Source: Baffinella frigidus
Taxonomy: Eukaryota > Cryptophyceae > Cryptomonadales > Baffinellaceae
Direction: 5' to 3'
Length of the DNA: 10,154 nt
NCBI GenBank assembly: GCA_026770585.1
Contig: MU646669.1
Location: 159,247-169,400 of the forward strand
Part shown: one piece after another, positions 1 through 5,080 of the stretch
How the letters are laid out: every line of letters begins with the position of its first letter
How positions within the stretch are numbered: the stretch's first letter is position 1
Program-made: the position numbers and the translations under genes
Notes under the pieces: model-generated
The model's database searches: none
What the model was told of the DNA's origin: nothing
Seen by the model: only the letters and a program-made list of their open reading frames with translations

Positions 1-46
1 CAAACCACAAACCACAAACACCAAACACCAAACACCAAACACCGAC

Positions 47-133
47 CTGCGGGAGTGCCAGCAGCGCAGCCTCGTAACCAGCAGCCTCCTTCTCCGCATC
101 GTCCGAACCAGACGGGACAACCACTTTGAGCCC
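47..133 (-). CDS. 6PGL exon 6
   Basis: 87 nt, 29 codons, from GLKVVVPSGSDDAEKEAAGY to EAALLALPQ. It corresponds to the strand plus EEAA..YE helix that precedes the catalytic GMGxDGHT segment. Acceptor ACCGCAG/GGGC, donor CCGCAG/GTCGGTG. The donor runs straight into GGTGTTT-type heptamers that reach the window edge. A decayed copy lies at 283-304. Confidence 0.78.
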
Positions 134-3100
134 CTGCGGTTTCAACGTGATAACTGGTTCTTAGAAGCTGTGGTTTCATGTTGATACGTGTTTGATAAAA
201 GCTGCAATCGACAATTAATTAATAGCTGGTTGATACACGATGCTGTTTCGAATGGATCGCCTTTTCCGCGTCCGCGGACGTGGATGGTAACAACCTTGAG
301 CCCCGCGGTTTCAAAGGAATGACTGGTTCTTAGAAGCTGTGGTTTCACATTGATAAGTGCTTCATACAAGTTGCGGTTGAAACGTAATGACTAGTTGATA
401 CACTCATCTCAGAAAAGGGGTTCTAAAATCCGTTTTCTTAAGTCAATTCCTACACGAATTCGTCAACTTATTATTTTCTCTTCGCATAAGTTGACAGATT
501 TGAAGAGGGAATGACTTAAGAAAACGGATTTTAGAATCCCTTTTCTGAGATAAACACGCTGCGGTTTCACATGGACAGCCTTGCCCGCTGACCCAGACAG
601 GGCGGTCACGTGGGGCCCCTAAGGATCAATAACGGCTGAAAATCGATAATCGAATTGATTAACTGCGGAGGCATATTGATAGTGGTTCATAGAAGTTGCG
701 GTTGAAAAATTATACCTGTTTGATAATGAAAATGTGGTGGCGTCTGAATAGCTGGTGCAGAGAAGCTGCGGTTTATCAACACAGTTTTGGAGCAAATCGT
801 GAGTGGGAGGCTTCAACTGCCTGTCAAGTTGTGGGCCCACGAATCATAAACCCTCAACCCTAAACCCTAAACCCTTAACCCTAAACCCTAAACCCTAAAC
901 CCTAAACGCTACATCCTAAACCATCAACCCTAAACCCTAAACCCTAAACCCTTAACCCTAAACCCTAAACTCAACAACCTAAACCTTCACCCTAAACCCT
1001 AAACCCTAAACCCTGAACCCTGAACCCTAAACCCTAAACCCTCAACCCTACACCCTAAACCCTAAAACCTAACTGACCTGTTGCATCCACGCGTCGAGGA
1101 ACTTTGGGCGCGCCTGTTCGGGTTCAAGGTTTAGGGTTTAGGGCTTCGGGGTTGAAAGTGTAGGGTTTAGGGCTTCGGGGTTTGGGTTTCGGGTGTAGGG
1201 TTCAGGGTTTAGGGCTTAGGGTGTAGGTTTAGGTTTAGGTTTAGGTGTGTAGGGTTTAGGGTTTAGGGTTTAGGGTTCAGGTGTAGGGTTTAGGGGTTGG
1301 GGGTTAGGGGTTAGGGGTTAGGGTTCAGGGTTTAGGGTTTAGGGTTTAGGGTTAGGGCTGGGGATTGGGGGGTTTTGTTGGTAACGACGATTCACACAGC
1401 TCAACGGCCCTCCCAACATTCGGTTGAGTGTTTATGGTGCAGGGTTTAGGGTTCAGGGTTTCATAGAAGCTGCGGTTTTCTGCAAACCAGCATTTGGCAT
1501 CGCGCCAAGAGTGGTTCTCCATGTGATCTATCTACAACCAGCCCCAATCTCATCTCCATACAAGTATTAATTTATTGCTTTTGGCGTAACGAAATTTACT
1601 ACACAAATGCTCTACTATTACTTTTATGGGCAAATCGTGTAGTAATTTTTGTTGCCCAGGAGCAATTAATTCATACTTGTATGGAGATTAAATCTACAGT
1701 GTCGAGTTAACGTATCCTACAGTTGGTCCAACGCACCTTGTGGAAGGTGGCGTACAACTAACTGTACAACCGTATAAGTAACTATACAACTTTGCAACTG
1801 ACCTCACACACTGCATAACTGTACACCTGTACAACTAACTGTACAACTGTATAACTGTATAACTGTATAACTGTATAACTGTATAACTGTATAACTAACT
1901 ATACAACAACAAAACTAGTTAGTTACGTGTAAAGCTAGTACGCACCTTGTGGTATGTAGCGCCGTCATCGTCGAGCGGCACGCATCTGTGGCTGACGAAC
2001 GCCATCGTGCACCATTCGTCATCGCGCCAAGTAAAACTGTAACATTCGCACCTTGTGGCAGGTAGCGCCGGCACTTTTATCTCAGAAAACGAGTTCTAAA
2101 ACTCGTTTTCTTAAGTCAATTCCCCTATAAATTTGTCAACTTATGCGGAGAGTAAAGAATAAGTTGACGAATTTGTAGGGGGATTGACTTAAGAAAATGA
2201 GTTTTAGAACTCGTTTTTTGAGATAAACTTGTCCGACGCGACTCTGCTGTCTCCGCCGTTCAACTAACTATACATATGTACAACTTATTGTACAACTGTG
2301 AAACCGGTTTAAAACACCTTGTGGTAGGTGGCGCCGTCATCATCGAGCGGCACGCATCTGTGGCTGACGAACGCCATCGTGCACTTGTCCGACGCGACCA
2401 CACTCTCCCCGCCTAGGTTGCTGCCAATTCCGAGGGGGTATTTTTTCTGAGCATTCCTTGGTTTGTAATGAGGTTCGTAGCACGCTGTAAGAACCCGTGG
2501 CTCACAAACGCCGTGGTGCATTGTTCTGACGCGACCTCGCTCTCCCCACCCTGGTTGCTGCCAAGTCCGAGCATTCGCCTCATCAAAAGTCGTCTATAGA
2601 TTCTTGGTGAGGTTCGTAGCCCCGCTGTGTGGGCCCGTGGCTTATGAACGCCATGGTGCATTGTTCTGACGCGACCTCGCTCTCCCCGGCTAGGCTGCTG
2701 TCAAGTTCAAACGAGTCACTTTCGCGTGGTTTGGTGGGGCAGGTGGCTGCTACAGGGTTTAGGGAGGAGGGTCACAGGCAGAGCTAGGAACCCACACCCC
2801 TAAACCGTGATCCACACAGCGTCCCAACTGAGCATCTTGAGTACTGAACCTCCGGAGCACCTTGGGCACCCTAAACCTTGATCCTCAGGAATCCCAAAAC
2901 CTGAACCCCAAACCCTAAACCATCCACCCTAAACCTGAGCATCTTGAGCATCGACCCGCCCGAGATGGCGAACGAGAAGCTTCCCCGGGATGCGAGCGCT
3001 GCCGCGAAGGGTATTGTTTATTGGTTAGTGTTTAGTGTTTAGGGTGTAGGGTGTAGGGTGCAGGAAAGAAGCCCGGAAGGTACCTGTAGCGAGCAGGCTC

Positions 3101-4616
3101 AAGTCTCGAGCAGGGAACGTTCCGAGGCTTAGGGTCTAGGGTTCAGGCTTCAGGAAGCGGGGTGTACCAAGTGTTGACATCATAATTCCAATCAAGGCTC
3201 TTCATGAAGAGCATAAATCCTCATGAAGATTGGTGATGGGTTTGTACCTGACGCGCACTCGGCCTCGAGGATCGCGCAGAGCGCGCGCCCGACGCTCTCC
3301 TCGTCCTCCTCCACGCGCACCTTTCATGGGGGTTGCGCGTGAGGATAATCTCACAGGACAACGGTTTTAATTTAAAACTTCCTGGTAATGAAATTTACTA
3401 CACATAATGAGTTTTACTAGTAATATTAAAGCAAACGTGTAGTAACTTTCATTGAAACCTTCTCCACGCGCACCTTTGATGGGGGTTGCGCGTGAGGACC
3501 CATCTCATACGCAAACACTTATAATTTATAAACTGGATCCAATGAAATTTACTACACAGAACGATCTCTACTAGCAATATTAAAGCAAACGTGTAGTAAC
3601 TTTCATTGAAACCAAGTTTATAAATTATAAGTGTTTCCATATGAAATCGGAAGCGCGTACTTCAGCAAACGCACCTTGCGTGAGGATCTGGGGTTTTATC
3701 CGGGGAAACCTATTTTTCTTCAGTTTGATGGCAAGGAAAAATCAGTAATACTAAAGCATTTGTGTAGTAATTTTCCTTGCCATCAAACTCAAGAAAAATA
3801 GGTTTCCCCGGATAAGGTCGGGGTCAACACGCCTCGCTGCAAGGGCTGGTGGAGAGATCGCGCCCGACGCTCTCCTCGTCTTTCTCCACGCGCACATTGC
3901 GTGGGGTGGGGTGAGGGGTTTGGGGTGTTTGGGGTTGAGGGTTGAGGGTTGAGGGTTGAGGGTTTGGGGGTTGGGGTTCAGGGTTTAGGGTTGAAGGGTT
4001 TAAAGTTTAGAGTTTGGGGTTTGGGGTGTGGGGTTGGGGGGTTGGAGTGTGGGGTTTGGGGTGTAGGGTGTGGGGTGTAGGGTTTAGGGTTTAGGGTTTA
4101 GGGTTTAGGGTTTATAATTTAGGGTTTAGGGTTTATGGTTTAGGGTTTGGGCTTTAGGGTGTAGGGTTTAGGGTTTAGGGTGCAGGGGCGCATGGGGGAT
4201 AGGGTCCATCGGGACTCGATGCCCCCCTGGTGCAGATCCACCTAGTGCGTCAAACGATCAACATGCTTCTTGAAGGGTTGTTTGATAGATAGGAGGAAAC
4301 GGCCCCAAGCAAGCAAGCCGCCAAGAAATCTGGTGGAGAGGATCGCAGAAGAAGCCGGCCGGCACCTCACCGTGGGCGCGCTCATGCTGAATCTTACCCG
4401 TCCGGCAGTCCGCCTGACATCGCGCCCCAGAGCGCTGGCGCCGTCCCTGCCAGCGAAACCCCGGACCAGCTGCGTTCGCGCGGCAGGTGTTCGAGAACTG
4501 CCGAGCCGATGCAGCCCCAAAGCCCCCGAAGCGAAGGGTGTGACGAAGGCGCCGGACGGAGGCGCGAGTGAGAGGGAGAGTGCTGCTACGAGCAGCACCG
4601 CGGCGGCCCTGGACAT
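47..4616 (-). CDS. Plastid-targeted 6-phosphogluconolactonase, six exons, 3' end beyond window
   Basis: The enzyme hydrolyses 6-phospho-glucono-1,5-lactone to 6-phosphogluconate, the second step of the oxidative pentose phosphate pathway; the presequence places it in the plastid stroma. Exons in order on the minus strand are 4371-4616, 3248-3320, 2935-2998, 2318-2420, 1078-1113 and 47-133. The phases (0, 1, 2, 0, 0, 0) chain without a stop into 203 codons. Family hallmarks appear in the right order: VRVEEDEESVGRAL, then GSFSFAISGGSMLKML (the GSF..SGGS phosphate-binding segment), then RCVPLDD..ATYHK, FLDAW, and DAEKEAAGYEAALLALP (the EEAA..YE segment). The following LLGMGxDGHTASLFP-type segment should lie left of position 1. 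An oddity is Ser-His before RCVP where most relatives have Asp-Glu. The alternative, a glucosamine-6-phosphate deaminase of the same superfamily, fits less well. Introns are 184-1204 bp and full of repeats and exon copies. Fold and motifs are family knowledge; exon joins are inferred. Confidence 0.85.
149..405. repeat. Diverged repeat built of acceptor-like units
   Basis: The units at 149-240 and 316-405 share ctggttcttagaagctgtgg followed by ttgata-rich sequence and end in gttgatacac. Further units lie at 660-775 and 1463-1480. Read on the minus strand, each unit carries a version of TGAAACCGCAG, the acceptor tail used by exon 6, so the repeat looks like an amplified splice-acceptor region. 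Confidence 0.6.
283..304 (-). pseudogene. Decayed copy of 6PGL exon 6 start
   Basis: On the minus strand the acceptor region and first codons of exon 6 (GLKVV) recur. One A has been lost from CCGCAG/GGGC, so no AG acceptor remains. Similarity fades after about 20 nt. Confidence 0.6.
404..553. mobile_element. Foldback MITE-like element 1, TSD ACAC
   Basis: 150 bp with arms of about 60 bp that are nearly perfect inverted repeats. Ends are TCATCTCAG and CTGAGATAA. ACAC stands on both sides (400-403 and 554-557), and the uninterrupted relative at 231-247 supports insertion after gttgatacac. No coding capacity. Same family and same length as element 2 (2077-2226), in opposite orientation judging by the central loop. 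Confidence 0.82.
849..1070. repeat. CCCTAAA telomere-like array
   Basis: About thirty degenerate CCCTAAA heptamers. It is internal, immediately after the donor of 6PGL exon 5, where it reads TTTAGGG in the sense direction. Confidence 0.9.
1078..1113 (-). CDS. 6PGL exon 5, 36-nt microexon
   Basis: Twelve codons, ARPKFLDAWMQQ, phase 0 on both sides. Acceptor GAACAG/GCGCGC and a strong donor CAACAG/GTCAGT. Relatives have a helix of the type A+..FLD at this place, between the ..TYHK segment and the next strand. In the sense direction it sits between CCCTAAA repeats upstream and TTTAGGG repeats downstream, so the flanking introns are complementary. Confidence 0.75.
1129..1370. repeat. TTTAGGG telomere-like array, inverted to the previous one
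   Basis: Degenerate TTTAGGG heptamers with TGTAGGG, TTCAGGG and TTAGGGG variants. In the sense direction of 6PGL these are CCCTAAA repeats just before the exon 5 acceptor. Together with 849-1070 they bracket the 36-nt exon as an inverted pair. Confidence 0.9.
1550..1690. mobile_element. Foldback element 3, TSD AATC
   Basis: 141 bp. Ends TCATCTCCATAC and GTATGGAGATTA; direct repeats AATC at 1546-1549 and 1691-1694. Arms contain the motif tttactacac and its complement gtgtagtaa, shared with elements 4 and 5. Confidence 0.8.
1737..1753 (-). pseudogene. Remnant of 6PGL exon 4 donor border
   Basis: 17 nt of the exon end on the minus strand, ACCTTCCACAAG followed by GTGCGT. The fragment is too short to encode anything alone. 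Confidence 0.5.
1847..1894. repeat. CTGTATAA 8-bp minisatellite
   Basis: About six tandem units, embedded in 1745-1915, which is built of related ctgtacaa/ctatacaa units. Confidence 0.85.
1946..2013 (-). pseudogene. Partial copy of 6PGL exon 4 (3' two thirds)
   Basis: Reads WCTMAFVSHRCVPLDDDGA then TYHK, with intact donor CACAAG/GTGCGT. The 5' part of the exon and its acceptor are absent. Nearly identical to exon 4, so the copy is recent or conserved. Confidence 0.75.
2052..2262 (-). pseudogene. Copy of 6PGL exon 4 interrupted by foldback element 2
   Basis: The donor end (2052-2076) and the upstream end (2227-2262) match exon 4, but about 45 bp of the middle is missing and element 2 (2077-2226) sits at the junction. 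The interrupted sequence was gcACTTgtccgacg, as seen intact at 2381-2394. Confidence 0.75.
2077..2226. mobile_element. Foldback MITE-like element 2, TSD ACTT
   Basis: 150 bp. Ends TTATCTCAG and TGAGATAA; ACTT at 2073-2076 and 2227-2230. Arms of about 65 bp pair closely around a loop of roughly 16 nt. The loop is the reverse complement of that of element 1, showing two insertions in opposite orientation rather than a segmental duplication. Confidence 0.87.
2318..2420 (-). CDS. 6PGL exon 4
   Basis: 103 nt: one base plus 34 codons, from NLGGESVVASDKC to DDDGATYHK. It covers the family segment usually read as VDERCVPLD..SNY, here FVSHRCVPLDDDGATYHK. Acceptor TTGGCAG/CAACC, donor CACAAG/GTGTTT. 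Five incomplete copies lie at 1737-1753, 1946-2013, 2052-2262 (interrupted), 2497-2557 and 2637-2697. Only this copy has both borders and the whole reading frame, so I take it as the functional exon. Confidence 0.8.
2497..2557 (-). pseudogene. Truncated copy of 6PGL exon 4
   Basis: Retains the acceptor (GGCAG/CAACC) and the frame NQGGESEVASEQC..AFVSH, then departs from exon 4 into sequence shared only with the next copy (acagcgtgctacgaacctca), losing the RCVP segment and the donor. Confidence 0.75.
2637..2697 (-). pseudogene. Second truncated copy of 6PGL exon 4
   Basis: Reads SLAGESEVASEQCTMAFISH after a GACAG acceptor, then the same kind of foreign tail (acagcggggctacgaacctca) as the copy at 2497-2557. 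The two copies are closer to each other (VASEQC) than to exon 4 (VASDKC), so one derives from the other. Confidence 0.75.
2828..2860 (-). pseudogene. Partial copy of 6PGL exon 3
   Basis: Reads SGGSVLKML on the minus strand after a CCCAAG acceptor. Where exon 3 has donor AG/GTTTAG this copy has AG/TTGGGA, so it cannot use the same donor. The GSFSFAI half is absent. Confidence 0.7.
2935..2998 (-). CDS. 6PGL exon 3 with SGGS motif
   Basis: 64 nt. Encodes LASRGSFSFAISGGSMLKML, the most diagnostic segment of the family. Acceptor GCGGCAG/CGCTC, donor CTCAG/GTTTAGGG; the intron thus begins directly with telomere-like repeat. Phase 1 in and phase 2 out agree with both neighbours. The plus strand here shows an ATG-led ORF (from 2965) that is only antisense. 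Confidence 0.85.
3020..3156. repeat. TTTAGGG-type repeats in 6PGL intron 2
   Basis: Short runs at 3020-3063 and 3130-3156, in sense CCCTAAA, upstream of exon 3. With the TTTAGGG (sense) run at its donor they bracket exon 3 as an inverted pair. The sequence between the runs (3064-3129) has CAG/GTACC on the minus strand but no family similarity. Confidence 0.7.
3248..3320 (-). CDS. 6PGL exon 2
   Basis: 73 nt encoding VRVEEDEESVGRALCAILEA and four more residues, plus the first base of the next codon. This is the N-terminal beta strand and helix of the lactonase family. Acceptor GAAAG/GTGCGC, donor TCAG/GTACAA. The acceptor border and start of this exon recur three times in intron 1 (start points 3473, 3674, 3895). 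Confidence 0.8.
3346..3455. mobile_element. Foldback element 4, right arm lost
   Basis: Starts TAATCTC and contains aatgaaatttactacac and its complement ending in tttcatt, matching the core of element 5 through cattgaaacc at 3458. There the right arm is replaced by a copy of the 6PGL exon 2 border. No target duplication can be seen. Confidence 0.6.
3458..3473 (-). pseudogene. Copy b of 6PGL exon 2 acceptor border
   Basis: ATCAAAG/GTGCGCGTGGAG on the minus strand, followed upstream by about 30 bp of intron end (cctcacgcgcaaccccc) identical to the true exon 2 border. The rest of the exon is missing. Confidence 0.7.
3505..3644. mobile_element. Foldback element 5
   Basis: 140 bp. Ends TCATACGCAAACAC and GTGTTTCCATATGA; arms include aacacttataatttataaac. 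Flanks CATC and AATC agree at three of four bases. The core is that of element 4, the outer arms are unrelated to element 3. Confidence 0.75.
3660..3674 (-). pseudogene. Copy c of 6PGL exon 2 acceptor border
   Basis: CACGCAAG/GTGCGTTTGC on the minus strand with the intron-end word tcctcacg. Only the first few codons survive. Confidence 0.5.
3696..3815. mobile_element. Foldback element 6
   Basis: 120 bp with arms of about 50 bp, nearly perfect, ends TTATCCGGGGAAACC and GGTTTCCCCGGATAA. Flanks GGTT and GGTC match at three of four bases. Retains only one half of the gtgtagtaa core. Confidence 0.78.
3848..3895 (-). pseudogene. Copy d of 6PGL exon 2
   Basis: Reads VRVEKDEESVGRD before diverging. 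The acceptor AG is AT here (CGCAAT/GTGCGC), so it should not be spliced in. It is the longest of the intron 1 copies. Confidence 0.75.
3903..4186. repeat. TTTAGGG-type array in 6PGL intron 1
   Basis: A 280-bp run of degenerate heptamers (TTTAGGG, TTGAGGG, TGTGGGG). No coding sequence. Confidence 0.9.
4371..4616 (-). CDS. 6PGL exon 1: two-part plastid presequence
   Basis: Encodes 82 residues. A hydrophobic signal peptide (about residues 4-20) ends at SGA/FVTPF, the aromatic +1 residue typical of proteins crossing the outer membranes of red-derived secondary plastids. A transit-like stretch rich in Arg, Ser, Ala and Gly follows to about residue 75, and mature protein probably starts near FSMSAPT. 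I chose the ATG at 4614-4616 because it gives Met-Ser-Arg directly before the hydrophobic core; an in-frame ATG seven codons upstream (4635-4637) is possible. The donor is ACG/GTGAGG at 4370-4369, phase 0, matching exon 2. Read-through after the donor has no family similarity and stops at 4242, though 4330-4370 weakly resembles exon 2 and could be a shrunken copy of it. Confidence 0.8.
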
Positions 4617-4843
4617 TTCGATCCGGAGTTTGACCACTCGTTCGTTTGACCATCAAACAAACGGGGTTTCGAAACCCGGAGATGCCGGAGAGCGGGCCGG
4701 GAAGCAAGCGCAGCGCGGAGGAGGCTGCTTCAGAGGATCCTGCGCAGGCCTCCTCCCTCCCGACAGCGCAGAGGGGTTGCAGTATCAGTTGAGCCTTCCT
4801 CGCTCTCATGAAACATTTAATGACACCGCAGAGCACGACTAGC
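4617..4843. promoter_or_regulatory. Divergent intergenic region with 14-bp palindrome
   Basis: The head-to-head arrangement implies shared promoter sequence. Visible are the perfect palindrome GGGTTTCGAAACCC (4664-4677), the inverted repeat GTTTGA-CCA-TCAAAC (4644-4658) and the direct repeat GTTTGACCA (4628, 4644). No TATA box was recognised. An ORF beginning at ATG 4682 (MPESGPGSKRSAEE...) ends at TGA 4790-4792. Its possible donors are all phase 1 and do not match the next PP2C exon, so it may be an upstream ORF or an unrelated first exon. Confidence 0.45.
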
Positions 4844-4897
4844 ATGTCGCCTTGTTGCCGGGGGGAGGATCGAGTCGACCTTGACACATTCCCCCTG
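4844..4897 (+). CDS. Candidate first exon of the PP2C gene
   Basis: ATG at 4844 opens MSPCCRGEDRVDLDTFPL, then CTG/GTTGCC as a phase 0 donor that fits the phase 0 acceptors at 4963 and 4969. It has no recognisable domain. The donor is weak and the choice of start is a guess; a start further upstream (4682) would need an unseen intermediate exon. Confidence 0.3.
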
Positions 4898-4969
4898 GTT
4901 GCCGGTGTCGCACGCGCACCTCATGTCGGTGCGGCAGGCCGCTGATTCATCTTGTCGCTGCAGTTGCAG

Positions 4970-5080
4970 GAGCGGGCCGCGAAAGCAGCGCGCGAGAATC
5001 CCGCCGTCAAAGTCGTGCTGCAAAGCGGGGCGTACGGAAACCGCGGCCTGAAGGCGGCTCTCGAGGACGTCGAGCTGCAG
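4970..5080 (+). CDS. PP2C exon with RGLKAALED motif
   Basis: 37 codons from ERAAKAARENPAVKVV to ALEDVELQ. The reading frame has a stop at 4943-4945, so it must be entered by splicing. Acceptor is TTGCAG/GAGCGG (4969) or, six bases earlier, GCTGCAG/TTGCAG; both keep the frame. Donor CTGCAG/GTGCCC, phase 0. Confidence 0.8.

Larger units (their letters stand above)
134..1077 (-). other. 6PGL intron 5 (between exons 5 and 6): what it holds
   Basis: 944 bp without further coding sequence. From left to right it holds two copies of a roughly 90-bp repeat (149-240, 316-405) containing ctggttcttagaagctgtgg, foldback element 1 (404-553), more diverged units of the same repeat (660-775), and the CCCTAAA array (849-1070). 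Confidence 0.6.
1114..2317 (-). other. 6PGL intron 4 (between exons 4 and 5): what it holds
   Basis: 1204 bp holding, left to right, a TTTAGGG array, foldback element 3 (1550-1690), the CTGTATAA minisatellite, three partial copies of exon 4 (1737-1753, 1946-2013, 2052-2262) and foldback element 2 inside the last of these. No other coding signal seen. Confidence 0.6.
2421..2934 (-). other. 6PGL intron 3 (between exons 3 and 4): what it holds
   Basis: 514 bp. Holds two truncated copies of exon 4 (2497-2557, 2637-2697), one of exon 3 (2828-2860) and degenerate heptamers (2866-2934 and scattered from 2795). No independent gene seen. Confidence 0.6.

Noticed and set aside
1075-1134. Plus-strand peptide TDLLHPRVEELWARLFGFKV
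   Set aside because: Antisense of the 36-nt lactonase exon, which has better splice sites and family similarity.
849-1370. Telomere or end-to-end chromosome fusion
   Set aside because: The order is CCCTAAA then TTTAGGG. A fusion of two ends would read TTTAGGG then CCCTAAA. The arrays are degenerate and lie in introns around an exon.
2965-3079. Plus-strand gene start MANEKLPRDASAAAKG with a heptamer intron
   Set aside because: It is the antisense of lactonase exon 3, whose minus-strand reading has the SGGS motif and phase-matched borders.
406-3815. CRISPR array or rho-independent terminators
   Set aside because: Inverted repeats are 120-204 bp with target-site duplications and are not regularly spaced with unique spacers; the DNA is eukaryotic.
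4189-4241. Extra lactonase exon VDLHQGGIESRW after a TAG acceptor
   Set aside because: Phase would fit, but it has no family similarity, no donor before the heptamer array, and exon 1 joins exon 2 directly with better continuity (MSAPT/VRVEEDEE).
4258-4887. Long ORFs of 209 and 190 codons over the lactonase first exon
   Set aside because: They are other-frame and antisense shadows of a GC-rich presequence exon and carry no domain or targeting features.
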